A stretch of 64,000 bases of DNA, taken from Neobacillus sp. PS3-34. Lineage in GTDB: Bacteria; Bacillota; Bacilli; Bacillales; Cytobacillaceae. The translations under genes were made by a program, and so were the position numbers. The notes beneath the pieces were generated by a model. It had not been told where the DNA came from. It saw nothing but the letters and a program-made list of their open reading frames with translations, and made no database searches. Location of the stretch: contig NZ_CP133267.1 of NCBI RefSeq assembly GCF_030915465.1, positions 62,001 to 126,000 of the forward strand, read 5' to 3'. The stretch's first letter is position 1; every line of letters begins with the position of its first letter. Positions 9,463 to 17,786 of this stretch are shown here, one piece after another.

Positions 9463-10398
9463 ATGAACGTTATTGACTTGCATTGTGATGCACTAATGAA
9501 GCTGCAGGATGCTAAATGTTCTTTACGATATTTTGATGCCCCTGAATTGGAAACGAATAAAACACGACTGCATCTTGGGAATGTCAAGGTTCAGTGTTTT
9601 GCCATTTTTATCGATCCGGATATCCCTTCTGACCAAAAATTTCAGACAGCCCTTGGGCAAGTGGATTACTTTTACAAAGAAGTGCTGGGAAATAACCCGG
9701 ATATGGTACATATTAAAGAGTGGTCTGATTTTGATAAATTAAAAAATGGGCAAATCGGTGCAATGCTAACGCTTGAAGGCGTAGATGCCATCGGTAACGA
9801 TATTTCCAAATTACATATTCTATTTCAGCTTGGCGTTCGTTCTGTGGGCTTGACATGGAACAATGCGAATTTAGCAGCTGATGGAGCCGGTGAGCCACGT
9901 GGTGCGGGACTTACGCTTTTTGGCAAGGAAATTGTCCGGTTTCAAAATGAACACCAAATTCTTACTGACGTTTCTCATTTATGCGACCAGGCTTTTTGGG
10001 ATGTGATGGAGATCGCGAATTATCCAATTGCGAGCCATTCAAACTCCAGGACACTTTGCCCGCATCCACGGAATTTAACGGATGAGCAGGCAATGGCTAT
10101 GTTCCAAAAAGGCGGCATGGTCCATGTCGTTTACAATCCCCCATTTATCTGTGAAAACGGCAAGGCTTCGATTCCGGACCTTGTGAAGCATATTGATCAT
10201 TTCTGTTCGCTGGGCGGTGTGAAGCAAATTGGGTTTGGATCAGATTTTGATGGCATATTTTCCTTTATTAATGGTTTAGAAGATGCCTCTAAAACACAAA
10301 ATCTTATCAATGAACTATTAAAATATTATGGTGAAGAAGATGTAAGAGGCTTTGCATATGATAACTTCCTCAACCACCGTCCAGGCATGGGCCGATGA
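9463..10398 (+). CDS. Membrane dipeptidase (M19, renal dipeptidase family)
   Basis: 311 residues; a binuclear zinc peptidase that cleaves dipeptides. Metal ligands are visible: HCD near the N-terminus (HxD), LEGVD (bridging Glu), SHLCD and ASHSNSR (His ligands) and SDFDG near the C-terminus. Despite the family name there is no signal peptide. An AAAGGAG ribosome site precedes the ATG and a TATAAT lies about 35 bases upstream. The C-terminus reads NHRPGMGR. It is divergent from the upstream PBP gene. Confidence 0.85.
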   Translation: MNVIDLHCDALMKLQDAKCSLRYFDAPELETNKTRLHLGNVKVQCFAIFIDPDIPSDQKFQTALGQVDYFYKEVLGNNPDMVHIKEWSDFDKLKNGQIGAMLTLEGVDAIGNDISKLHILFQLGVRSVGLTWNNANLAADGAGEPRGAGLTLFGKEIVRFQNEHQILTDVSHLCDQAFWDVMEIANYPIASHSNSRTLCPHPRNLTDEQAMAMFQKGGMVHVVYNPPFICENGKASIPDLVKHIDHFCSLGGVKQIGFGSDFDGIFSFINGLEDASKTQNLINELLKYYGEEDVRGFAYDNFLNHRPGMGR

Positions 10399-10466
10399 AG
10401 CAGGAAGAATTATAGAGCAGCTGCGAAATAAACAGAAGTGTTCAGGGAATTTTACTTTAGCGGATA

Positions 10467-10496
10467 GAAAAAAGCGCGCCATTTGGCACGCTTTTA
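10467..10496 (+). terminator. Terminator after dipeptidase
   Basis: Arms AAAAGCG-GCCA and TGGC-CGCTTTT with a short loop and a T-run, 70 bases downstream of the dipeptidase stop. Confidence 0.8.
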
Positions 10497-10567
10497 CTTT
10501 GATAATTCTTAGAAAATCCCATTATCTTTTGATCGCTTCATAAACGAATTGCTGTTGACTAACTCCT

Positions 10568-11032
10568 CTACAATTTAAGGATAAACAATTGCTGCCAATT
10601 AGGATTTTCATAGCCAATTTGCCGGTAAAATTCATGAGCTTCTTTTCTTTGTCCACCAGAACGCAGCCTAATTTCCTGATAGCTATGTTCTTGTGCCCAG
10701 TCTTCGCATATTTTCATTAATTTCAAACCGATTCCTTGTCTTCTAAAATTACGGTCAACAACCAATCCGCCTATTTCAGCGTATTCTAGTTCAATTAATA
10801 GCTTTCCAAATACATGTACCCAGCCACAAATTTGAGAATCATCATTTATATATACAAAAACTGCGTTGTTTGTATCATTTGTTAGCCGATCTAACCGATC
10901 TTTCACTTGTTCTTTTGTCACTGAATAACCTAATTGGACACACAACTCACAAATTCCTGCTGCATCATCAATATTTGCATTTCTTATCAATTGATTCCAC
11001 TCCTCATTTAAAAGATTGGCTCTATTAAACAA
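10568..11032 (-). CDS. GNAT family N-acetyltransferase
   Basis: 154 residues. It transfers acetyl from acetyl-CoA to an unknown amine. The acetyl-CoA binding motif A is clear as VVDRNFRRQGIGLKLM (R/Q-x-x-G-x-G/A), preceded by beta4 AEIGGL and followed by the motif B region SGGQRKEAHEFYRQIGY. First gene of the repeat-punctuated accessory region. Confidence 0.85.
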   Translation of the reverse strand: MFNRANLLNEEWNQLIRNANIDDAAGICELCVQLGYSVTKEQVKDRLDRLTNDTNNAVFVYINDDSQICGWVHVFGKLLIELEYAEIGGLVVDRNFRRQGIGLKLMKICEDWAQEHSYQEIRLRSGGQRKEAHEFYRQIGYENPNWQQLFILKL

Positions 11033-11099
11033 TAAAGTTGATATTTTGATAAATAAAAAGGATGCATTTCAGTCCATCCTTTTCTGGTTTCTTCTTCGA

Positions 11100-11197
11100 C
11101 TTGTGCACCCGTTAGTGTAAGTACAGCTTTTCACAAACTTTCTTTTGAATAAGAAAAAGGCTATTGAAATAGCCTTAAACCAACCGTCAATAATGCA
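11100..11197 (+). repeat. Intergenic repeat copy 3
   Basis: Module GCACCCGTTAGTGTAAGTACA with CTTTTCACAAA tail, then AATAAGAAAAAGG and a perfect AAGGCTATT/AATAGCCTT hairpin (11157-11176) that could terminate both neighbours. Confidence 0.75.
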
Positions 11198-11207
11198 CAC
11201 TATTTTT

Positions 11208-11882
11208 TTATGTTCCTTGTATTTGAGATTTTAAAACTAGACAATCCTTGCATAAATGAAAGAAAATATTCATCTCACCTAGTTGAAAATCCACAACTGA
11301 AATAAGTTCCCGTTCCCCAATGTCTTGTGTAACTGTGGCAATATACTTCATTTCTTGGTTGCAAACCGGACATTCTAAATCTTCAGGAACCTCATCATAC
11401 AAAGGGGCACCTAATAGCCGGCATAAATATTCCGAACCAAATAAATCAAATGCCGTATCATAATTTTCTTCATTAGTTGGAATATCTTCAGCTTTCATTT
11501 CAATAAGATTTACATTTGTCCTTGGAAGTGGTACAGGTAGTCTATCTTTCACATCTTGAACCCAATCATCCGTATTTTCCTGACTTATTACTTGAATGGA
11601 TTTGCCCCCATTACTTAACTGAAAATATTGAGGTTTCCACACCATTGAACAGTTCAAGCAAGATACTAATGGTAAAATATTTAGTTCGTTAGCTTTTATT
11701 TCGGAAAGCCTTTCATCTTTTAAATCAAAACAAAATATTAGATGCATCTTCTCTCCACATAAATTACAATCAGGCAAATCACAAACTTGTCCACCAAAAT
11801 AGTGATTATCAACATCTTTTCCTTCCCTTACCCTGTACCCTTTTAAACCTTTCCAGTGCTTACCATAAGGTCTTTTTGCCAT
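11208..11882 (-). CDS. Cysteine-rich (zinc-ribbon-like) protein, unknown
   Basis: About 224 residues from the ATG at 11882, preceded by GCGAGG. Four pairs of cysteines are visible: CDLPDCNLCGEKM, SCLNCSMVW, CPVCNQEM and HLCKDCL. They suggest two zinc-binding knuckle or ribbon domains, one at each end, around an acidic middle region. No catalytic motif is seen. The function is not known to me; it could be a structural metal-binding or DUF1963-like cytosolic protein. Confidence 0.6.
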   Translation of the reverse strand: MAKRPYGKHWKGLKGYRVREGKDVDNHYFGGQVCDLPDCNLCGEKMHLIFCFDLKDERLSEIKANELNILPLVSCLNCSMVWKPQYFQLSNGGKSIQVISQENTDDWVQDVKDRLPVPLPRTNVNLIEMKAEDIPTNEENYDTAFDLFGSEYLCRLLGAPLYDEVPEDLECPVCNQEMKYIATVTQDIGERELISVVDFQLGEMNIFFHLCKDCLVLKSQIQGT

Positions 11883-11950
11883 ATGAAATCCTCGCTCAAG
11901 TAAAGATAAATTCAAAACATTATTAATTTCTTCATCTCATTAATTAATCC

Positions 11951-12012
11951 CCTTTCTTGTGCTAACCTCCCCGTTTGTTTCAATAGGCGAAAAGGAGGCT
12001 GCTGTTTCCCCT
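11951..12012 (+). repeat. Intergenic repeat copy 4 (diverged)
   Basis: Reads CTAACCTCCCCGTTTGTTTCAATAGG with a following GGAGGCTGC stretch. Upstream of two divergently placed genes. Confidence 0.5.
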
Positions 12013-12114
12013 AAATAACCTACTACGAGTATTAAAAAAATAGGACATAAAAATCATCCTCCAGACGAAAGATTTAGTAAATAATGACAAATATTCCGGG
12101 AGGTTGTGGTTTGT

Positions 12115-12351
12115 ATGAAAAAAGTCATTTGCACACATAACGGTGGTTTAGAATTCGAGTTCGACTTAGGAAAGGAATATCAGGTAGCGAGAGAATTGGA
12201 TACCACCTACATTGTCATAAATAATTTTGGTAATAAACACACTGTTTTTAAAACACAATTTGAGCCCTTTGAAGAAGGTAAGAATGAAGAACAGAATACT
12301 TTTATTGCGAACCCCTACTACTTGGGAACTAAATGTTTATTCCTTATTTGA
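12115..12351 (+). CDS. Small hypothetical protein
   Basis: 78 residues from the ATG at 12115, with GGGAGG upstream. The composition is beta-rich (KKVICTHNGGLEFEFDLG) with an acidic patch EEGKNEEQN near the end. It resembles small SH3-like or DUF1653-type folds in pattern only. Unrecognised. Confidence 0.45.
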   Translation: MKKVICTHNGGLEFEFDLGKEYQVARELDTTYIVINNFGNKHTVFKTQFEPFEEGKNEEQNTFIANPYYLGTKCLFLI

Positions 12352-12532
12352 TTCTTGAAGATATGCCTTGTTTTTTTCTATAAATAACCTCCCTCAATGA
12401 AGAAAGGAAAATCTCTCGTTTTCTCCTGTTTTCTTAGATTTTCATAGTAGTTTACCTTCCGGTAAATGTTTAATAGTTGGGGAATTATCACTTGAAAGGA
12501 TAAAATTGGACTTCAAAAGGAAAATGAGCCGT

Positions 12533-12543
12533 CACCCACTAAC
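12533..12543 (+). repeat. Repeat copy 5, part left of IS insertion
   Basis: CACTAACCTGC is the left arm of the palindrome module. Its other arm, CCCCTTTACTTCAATAAGAA, is found beyond the element at 14223. Confidence 0.65.
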
Positions 12544-12599
12544 CTGCCAATTACAAAAATTGGTGGGTGAGTAAAAATATGATCGCACTGGTAGATGTC

Positions 12600-12790
12600 C
12601 ACATTTCTCATGGAGGTCAACCCTCCCATGTCTCACAGAGTCTTCGCTCTCAAATTCCTTCGTCCAACCTTACCATGAGGTGGATGTCGGCCATGCTGCC
12701 CCACAGGGTCTTAGCCCGTAATTTAGTTGCTTTGCCGACTAATCCGTGCTTCCAATGTCCCCAAAACTATAAAACATTACTATTATTTAT
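12600..12790 (-). ncRNA. Putative bridge RNA of element C
   Basis: Non-coding 3' region of the element. On the coding strand, a segment AACTAA (12723-12728) is complementary to TTAGTT of the consensus repeat next to the core. GGGGCAG (12696-12702) is identical to the left target flank at 14221-14227. AGGAAT (12654-12659) is complementary to the element left end CATTCCT. GAGACATGGGAGGG (12621-12634) followed by CCTCC is shared with elements A and B and can form a hairpin. RNA boundaries are approximate and unproven. Confidence 0.65.
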
Positions 12791-12807
12791 CTAAACAAAA
12801 AACAAAA

Positions 12808-14103
12808 TTAAGCGGCCAATTCTGCCTTCTTTAATACTGACAAATGAGGGATGTCTTTTAACATCTTTTCTTCACTAAACTCAAATTGCTTTTTACCTAT
12901 ACTAAAGAAGATACGGATCAGTTTATTACATAAAGCGATAAGAGACTGCATCTTCTTTAATGGATTATCTGGACGTTGAGTATAGTAAGCATGTAATGCC
13001 TTAAATGCAGAATTTTTGGCGACGTGAATCATACAAACTCTGAATAACAGAGCTCTCAGTTTCTTCCGTCCTCTTTTTGTGATGGTCGTTTTTCCTTTGT
13101 GCTTACCGGATGTATTTTCTTTTAAGCTTAAGCCGGCCAGCTTAATAATTTGCCGGGGATGAGTATATTCACTAAGATCACCAACTTCCGCAAAGAAGCC
13201 GGCAATTGTATCCCTTCCCACACCTTTTATGGCTAACATTTGAGGTACACCTGGTATTTCATCAAGTAAACCATCTATTTTTGCATCCAATTCTTCGAAT
13301 TTTAACTGAATTAATTCATATTTAGCCAGGATCGTTTTTAGCTCTAATTTAGCCATTTCGGAGCCTTGTCGAAGTCCGATGGACTTACTGGCTGCTTGCT
13401 TTAACTCTCGAATCTTACTTAATCCCACACTCCGTGTTACGGCTTTTCTTAAATGGGAGAGCAGTTCATGTTCAGTGAAATTTACGATTTCATGAGGTAA
13501 GGCATAGAGCTTTAAGAATTGTAACGCTGCCTTGCCCTCCCACTTCTTAAAGACTGTTAGAAATTCAGGAAAGTACCGATCAATCCAGTTGTGAACCTGC
13601 CCTTGGACCGTTTGAAGATCCTCTGTTAAAAGATCGCGTATTTTCTTTGCGACACGGAGTTCGGCATAAACACCTTGTGGTATCGTAGGTTCGGCGTATC
13701 GTCCGTCTTTGACCAGCTGAGCTATAACTTTAGCGTCTTTCACATCATTCTTAGTAGGTGAGTTATCATCTAGTTCCTTGCTTTTCTTTACATGCAATGG
13801 ATTTACCGCTACAAATTTAATCTCGTTTTCTTTTAAAATATGAGCGAGATTAAACCAATAGTGGCCTGTTGGTTCCATCCCAACCACGACTTTATCCATA
13901 CTTTGTTCTTTCTTGATTTCTGAAATCCACTTAAGAAAATGCTCAAATCCCTCTTTTGTATTTTCAAAATAACATGGTGATCCAAACTCTATTCCTCTAA
14001 AATCCTGGGCACGTGCCACATGCTTGAATTTAGCAATATCGACTCCTATAATAAGAGTTTGAGAAGTTATTTGAGCAATCTTCTTATTCTGGTTATAATT
14101 CAT
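12808..14103 (-). CDS. IS110-family DEDD recombinase (element C)
   Basis: 431 residues. The N-terminal RuvC-like DEDD domain shows IIGVDIAKFKHVARA (Asp), VVGMEPTGHYWF (Glu) and DVKDAKVIAQLV (Asp). The C-terminal Tnp_IS116/IS110/IS902 domain shows IKGVGRDTIAGFFAEVGD and AGLSLKENTSGKHKG, with the catalytic serine in TSG. A GGAGG ribosome site precedes the ATG. The full-length frame suggests the element could be active. Confidence 0.9.
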   Translation of the reverse strand: MNYNQNKKIAQITSQTLIIGVDIAKFKHVARAQDFRGIEFGSPCYFENTKEGFEHFLKWISEIKKEQSMDKVVVGMEPTGHYWFNLAHILKENEIKFVAVNPLHVKKSKELDDNSPTKNDVKDAKVIAQLVKDGRYAEPTIPQGVYAELRVAKKIRDLLTEDLQTVQGQVHNWIDRYFPEFLTVFKKWEGKAALQFLKLYALPHEIVNFTEHELLSHLRKAVTRSVGLSKIRELKQAASKSIGLRQGSEMAKLELKTILAKYELIQLKFEELDAKIDGLLDEIPGVPQMLAIKGVGRDTIAGFFAEVGDLSEYTHPRQIIKLAGLSLKENTSGKHKGKTTITKRGRKKLRALLFRVCMIHVAKNSAFKALHAYYTQRPDNPLKKMQSLIALCNKLIRIFFSIGKKQFEFSEEKMLKDIPHLSVLKKAELAA

Positions 14104-14220
14104 TTTAAAGCCTCCTGGTATTTGATTAATGTCCTTTTCGCTGCGCAGCTTCAGGACCTACTCATTTTACCAAGAGGTTATTCTTTTGTTCAAACTCCAT
14201 TTTCACTCATTACAGGAATG

Positions 14221-14300
14221 CTGCCCCTTTACTTCAATAAGAAATTCAACAAAAAAGGCGGTTAATCCTTCCTGGATCAACGCACCCGTTAGCTGAATAA
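14221..14300 (+). repeat. Repeat copy 5, part right of IS insertion
   Basis: CTGCCCCTTTACTTCAATAAGAA begins here, followed by AACAAAAAAGGCGG, a variable hairpin and CGCACCCGTTAGCTGAATAAAG. Same subfamily as the copy at 24238. Confidence 0.75.
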
Positions 14301-14537
14301 AGTTTTAGCAATAGTTGTAATTATCATAAAACCTCCCACAAAGAAATAAAAGTAGCCCATTTCCTTAGGTTGGTTTTTATATTTAGCAATATCCAAACCA
14401 TTCAAAAAAAATAAAACAGACATTAATGTAAACATAATGGGAAGTAAATCTGTTTTACTGAAAAAGCTATATATGGATAGGATGAAACAAACTACCGCAA
14501 TTAAAAGACGCAACCAAAAAAGCCCTTGAGATTTCAT
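14289..14537 (-). CDS. Small membrane protein, DUF3953/YczI-like
   Basis: 82 residues with three hydrophobic helices (about 8-25, 33-50 and 60-78). Length, GLDIAKYKNQ in the middle and the final membrane segment recall the YczI/DUF3953 group of Bacillus, though similarity is judged from pattern only. The stop codon lies inside the last module of repeat copy 5 (TTAGCTGAATAAAG). Monocistronic, function unknown. Confidence 0.6.
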   Translation of the reverse strand: MKSQGLFWLRLLIAVVCFILSIYSFFSKTDLLPIMFTLMSVLFFLNGLDIAKYKNQPKEMGYFYFFVGGFMIITTIAKTLFS

Positions 14538-14665
14538 TATCCTCTCTCCTTTACTTTCATTAGGAATGATTAAATGATTTTCACATTATATTTCCATTTT
14601 TATATTTAAATCTTTTTTCATTTAATATGTTGTTCCGAGGATTTTTCAGAAAAATTACTAACCTA

Positions 14666-14750
14666 TCTTTCTTTTACTAAATTGCCCCGTTAATTGAATA
14701 AGGAAAAAGCGATCCTTCATTATAAAAGCATCGCACCTGATAGTTTTATT
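14666..14750 (+). repeat. Intergenic repeat copy 6
   Basis: CTTTTACTAAATTGCCCCGTTAATTGAATAAGGAAAAA, then a GCGAT...ATCGC hairpin and GCACCTGATAG. It carries an unoccupied TTGAATAAGG site matching the guide of elements A and B. Confidence 0.75.
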
Positions 14751-14784
14751 AATACGAAGGGCAAATAAGCTCTCAAGGGGGAAG

Positions 14785-15069
14785 CTACTTATCAGTAATA
14801 ATTGAGATAATAATTTGGATAAATTGATAAAGTAACGTTGATATGAGAACAAGTATGAAGATGGTTGAAATAACTTTGACAGGATTTTGGAACCATTTTG
14901 GAATTTGCTCTAATTTTTTAGGGGATTGGAAACCATTAACAATGTCTATGTGTTTTATTACATCGTTAAAAGGTGCGCTATCTTGTTCTAATGAGTTTAA
15001 AGATTGCGGATTATTCACTGTTTGATGAATATTTTTTTCTTTTGAGGTATCCGTTGAAGAATTTTCCAC
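14785..15069 (-). CDS. Small C-tail-anchored membrane protein
   Basis: 94 residues. A polar, Asn/Ser-rich N-terminal half is followed by one C-terminal helix (about 68-90, VKVISTIFILVLISTLLYQF). This topology suggests a soluble cytosolic head anchored by its tail. A GGGGGAT ribosome site precedes the ATG. Family unrecognised. Confidence 0.55.
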   Translation of the reverse strand: MENSSTDTSKEKNIHQTVNNPQSLNSLEQDSAPFNDVIKHIDIVNGFQSPKKLEQIPKWFQNPVKVISTIFILVLISTLLYQFIQIIISIITDK

Positions 15070-15169
15070 GAATTATCCCCCTTTCACTTTTTATTCCCTT
15101 GTATTTTGAAGGAGTAACATTTTCCTAAATTTTAACATATTTTTTGTTCTGGGTAAGTTCATTTCTTAG

Positions 15170-15266
15170 TTCTTATTGAACTAACCTGCTTCTTTAGCAC
15201 AATAAGAAAAGCCGCCTCAATGACAGTTCCGACCTTCACCTCTTGCATCCCTCAGTTGAATAAGGA
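15170..15266 (+). repeat. Intergenic repeat copy 7
   Basis: TTCTTATTGAACTAACCTGC and TTTAGCACAATAAGAA form the palindrome. It is followed by AAGCCGCC and CTCTTGCATCCCTCAGTTGAATAAGG, an unoccupied target for the guides of elements A and B. Confidence 0.8.
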
Positions 15267-15298
15267 GATATGCCCCTTTATCACACATTGAAAATAAA

Positions 15299-15502
15299 TT
15301 AATCCTGTTTTACTTTAGTCACGAAAATATTATTATTTTTAAAGTGTATTAGTATATTTGAACCTGAAGCAAAAAGGATTTCATGCGATAAAGTCTGTTC
15401 ATCTATTGGCAAAAATTCATCACTCTGCATTTCTTCTATTTGAACTAACACCCCCGTTAGCTGAAGAAGAACCTTTTCTTTTCGGGCATTTAATGTTTGC
15501 AC
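15299..15502 (-). CDS. Short ORF overlapping an intergenic repeat
   Basis: 67 codons starting MQTLNARKEKV. Residues about 11-24 (VLLQLTGVLVQIEE) are encoded by an intergenic repeat palindrome at 15431-15471. Downstream residues (ILFASGSNILIHFKNNNIF) look like a beta-rich remnant. It may be a small gene whose N-terminus was replaced or invaded by the repeat, or a decayed gene. No clear ribosome site was seen. Confidence 0.35.
   Translation of the reverse strand: MQTLNARKEKVLLQLTGVLVQIEEMQSDEFLPIDEQTLSHEILFASGSNILIHFKNNNIFVTKVKQD
15431..15471 (+). repeat. Intergenic repeat palindrome inside an ORF (copy 8)
   Basis: TTCTTCTATTTGAACTAAC and GTTAGCTGAAGAAGAA pair as a long hairpin around ACCCCC. 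It lacks the downstream modules and is read through by the 67-codon ORF. Confidence 0.75.
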
Positions 15503-15666
15503 TGTTCCACAGTGATTTGTTTTCTCAATATAAATAAAATGTTCCTTTCAAAAAAAGCACTTAATAAATGAATAATAATAAATGTATTAATTAATACTAG
15601 TCTTAGTGGTCTATTTCTTTTAAGGAGTAATTCATGAATGTACAAAAAATGATAAGGAGTGTAGTC

Positions 15667-16101
15667 ATGGGAATTTTAAGTGGTAATCCTCAGGATGAAC
15701 CAATGCATTATGGTGAGGTTTTTGGAACTTGGACTCACCTATTAGCAAACAATGGCTTAATTGCTGGTTATCAGTCTTATATTAATCACACCGGTGATCA
15801 GGATTTGAAAAAACTTGTTGAAGAAGCAATTCAAGGTATGAAAAACGAAAACCAACAATTACAAGATCTTCTTAAAACAAATGGTATCGGCTTGCCTCCA
15901 GCACCACCAGATCGTCCTAACGCAAATTTAGAGGAAATCCCTGTCGGAGCAAGATTTAGTGATCCAGAGATTAGTGCATCTATTTCCAAGGACGTCGCTG
16001 CTGCACTAGTAGCTTGCAGCCAAATAATGGGACAATGTATCAGAGAAGATATTGCTATGATGTATGGACAATTTCATTTGGCAAAGGCCAATTTGGTTTA
16101 A
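15667..16101 (+). CDS. DUF3231 family protein, single-domain
   Basis: 144 residues from the ATG at 15667, chosen because AAGGAG lies 7 bases upstream; an in-frame ATG at 15634 is an alternative. Family marks are MGILSGNPQDEPMHYGEVFG, a four-helix ferritin-like pattern with HTGDQDLKKL, and RFSDPEISASISKDVAAAL. Longer DUF3231 proteins (two in this window) have two such domains. The family is common in spore formers; its function is unknown to me. One of the few plus-strand genes of the accessory region. Confidence 0.8.
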   Translation: MGILSGNPQDEPMHYGEVFGTWTHLLANNGLIAGYQSYINHTGDQDLKKLVEEAIQGMKNENQQLQDLLKTNGIGLPPAPPDRPNANLEEIPVGARFSDPEISASISKDVAAALVACSQIMGQCIREDIAMMYGQFHLAKANLV

Positions 16102-16324
16102 AAATGTTAAAATTAAATAAGGAAAAAGGATGGTTAGTCCCTCCTCCTCTTCATTTAAATAAATCTGAATAATATTTAAAATTCTAGGGCGATACTTTGT
16201 GTTGCCCTTTTCTTTATTGTAATCAGGTCTTTTCTCCCTTTCCAATTTTTTCATCTCCGTTTTACAAATAGAATAATGTTATTTTTTTGGGAAATATTAA
16301 AGTTATAATATTGAAAGGAGTAAT

Positions 16325-16576
16325 ATGATGCTTAAAAAAATTCTTAACTCTTTTGTTGCTCTTAGCATAGCTGTCGTCATGCTATTTGGGTTAAATGTTA
16401 ACGCTCAAAATAACAACAACAACAACAACAACAACAACGATAACAATGGAATCACTCCTGTATCCCAAACAGGAAACGTTAACGATGACGACGACGATAC
16501 TGATTGGGGTTGGATTGGTTTACTTGGATTAGCAGGACTATTGGGCTTAAGAAGAAGAAATGACAGAAAAGATTAG
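16325..16576 (+). CDS. Secreted WGxxGxxG C-terminal-motif protein
   Basis: 83 residues. A signal peptide (about residues 1-27, ending NVNA) is followed by an Asn tract encoded by tandem AAC codons, an Asp tract (DDDDDTDWGW) and a C-terminal WGWIGLLGLAGLLGLRRRN. The last is the WGxxGxxG signature, a hydrophobic glycine-rich helix followed by an Arg cluster, resembling sorting-type tripartite C-termini. This suggests a small exported, membrane-held protein. The start follows AAAGGAG. Confidence 0.75.
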   Translation: MMLKKILNSFVALSIAVVMLFGLNVNAQNNNNNNNNNNDNNGITPVSQTGNVNDDDDDTDWGWIGLLGLAGLLGLRRRNDRKD

Positions 16577-16646
16577 TAATTAGATTTATTAAATCTAATG
16601 GATTACCCAAACCTAGCTAAAAGATCGCTTATTAGAGTATTAAATA

Positions 16647-16673
16647 AAAAAAGGATCCTTAGGATCCTTTTTT
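16647..16673 (+). terminator. Strong terminator
   Basis: AAAAAAGGATCC and GGATCCTTTTTT are perfect complements around TTAG, typical bidirectional terminator, 71 bases after the WGxxGxxG gene. Confidence 0.9.
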
Positions 16674-16679
16674 GCATGG

Positions 16680-17320
16680 ATAAATACGTATAATCGACAT
16701 TATTAACCAAGCTAGCCCTCTGCCCTCCAACCTGAAAAATGCAACTGAATTAGGTGGTCTTTAATTCTTTTAAAAATTTCATAACTCTATCCTAACTCTT
16801 AATGCGTAAAAAGCCATTTTGCAGATATCTCTACTTTTCCACCCTCTTCAAAAGTTACTTGAACGGAGAATGAAAATGGTCTCAATCGTTAATTGAGAAT
16901 TGTGAGCAGCATGCAATGCTTAAATGATAATGGTATTGAATCAATGAGTATTATTTCCCCCGGTATCCCTTTTACTGCCGAACTATATTATCAACTATTA
17001 TCGACCTTTCCTTAAGAGATGAGCGTCTGGAACAAAGGATTATTAAAATAGCAAGAAATCTTTAAATCTGATCGGATTTGGGACGCTCCTCTTTCAACCA
17101 ATAAGTCGCTTGGGGACAAATTAATGAACCAAAAGCTCTCTTAACAGGCTGTTGATTCTTTCATAGTTACTCATAAAAAATTCATCCTGACTGTTAACAG
17201 TGCTTAAGTAAAAAAGACAAATTTTAATGAAATTTTACAATGTTATTACACTACTAATTTTCTAGTTTTATTTTCGTTGTACAGGCTATGTATATGATGT
17301 AACCTCAATAATCTTAAGGA
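16680..17320. other. Non-coding stretch without recognisable gene
   Basis: About 640 bases between the terminator and the KGG gene. I see no ORF with a ribosome site, no copy of the intergenic repeat and no clear tandem repeat. The last 100 bases must hold the promoter of the KGG gene, but I cannot assign its boxes with confidence. Confidence 0.5.
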
Positions 17321-17331
17321 GTGATCTTAAA

Positions 17332-17580
17332 ATGGCTAAAAACAACGGTAATAGTAATGATTCTAAGATGTCTCGTGAGGAAAGAGGACGTATGGGTGGC
17401 GAAGAAACAAGCCGTAACCATGACAAAGAGTTTTATCAGGAGATTCGCAGCAAAGGCGGAGAGGCAACGTCTGAAAATCATGACAAGGATTTCTACCAGG
17501 AAATTGGTCGTAAAGGTGGAGAAGCAAGAAGCCAAAATGATAATGATAATAACTCCTCAAATGGTAGAGGCCGTAACTAA
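17332..17580 (+). CDS. KGG-repeat stress protein (GsiB-like)
   Basis: 82 residues, extremely hydrophilic, with three diverged repeats of about 20 residues built on NHDKEFYQEIRSKGGEA (KGG motif, PF10685 type). GsiB-like proteins are intrinsically disordered hydrophilins induced by general stress in Bacillus. The first repeat has MGGEE instead of KGG. AAGGAG lies about 10 bases before the ATG. Sigma-B control is expected for the family, but I cannot see a convincing sigma-B promoter. Confidence 0.85.
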   Translation: MAKNNGNSNDSKMSREERGRMGGEETSRNHDKEFYQEIRSKGGEATSENHDKDFYQEIGRKGGEARSQNDNDNNSSNGRGRN

Positions 17581-17623
17581 AACGATTAGGTCAAAATGAC
17601 AAAGCTATACTTGATATAAGGAA

Positions 17624-17652
17624 GACGGCAGCTATATTAGCTGTCGTTTTTC
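17624..17652 (+). terminator. Terminator after KGG gene
   Basis: ACGGCAGCTA and TAGCTGTCGT pair around TAT, followed by TTTTTC. Confidence 0.85.
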
Positions 17653-17786
17653 TATGTGAAAAAGAGGAATAAGCTCCTATGGTAAATCATAATACATTAT
17701 CCTGTACAAATCATTACAACATTCCGGTCGGTAATACTGTTTGTCTATTGGCATTCTATATACCTCTACACTATCAGTTTAGAAAT

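Larger units (their letters stand above)
12544..14220 (-). mobile_element. IS110/IS1111-family element C (1677 bp)
   Basis: On the minus strand the left end is CATTCCTGTAATGAG (ending at 14220) and the right end GTAATTGGCAG (core at 12544-12545). Flanks join to AAGGGGCAG/GTTAGT, the complement of the palindrome centre of the intergenic repeat, with a two-base core AG and no longer target duplication. The transposase (12808-14103) is followed by about 260 non-coding bases with bridge-RNA-like guides. It shares its left end and a GAGACATGGGAGGG block with elements A and B but differs in coding sequence. Confidence 0.8.

Noticed and set aside
10352..10543. Frame overlapping the dipeptidase end (possible frameshifted C-terminus)
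   Set aside because: The dipeptidase already has all metal ligands and a plausible C-terminus; the overlapping frame adds a helical tail not needed by the family, though I cannot fully exclude it.
12533..12580. Hairpin TCACCCAC...GTGGGTGA as terminator at the element C right end
   Set aside because: One arm lies in the flanking target and one in the element, so pairing is a by-product of the insertion point; no T-run follows.
12567..12794. 75-codon ORF in the element C 3' region
   Set aside because: It covers the putative bridge RNA on the opposite strand; composition is not protein-like and no ribosome site is seen.
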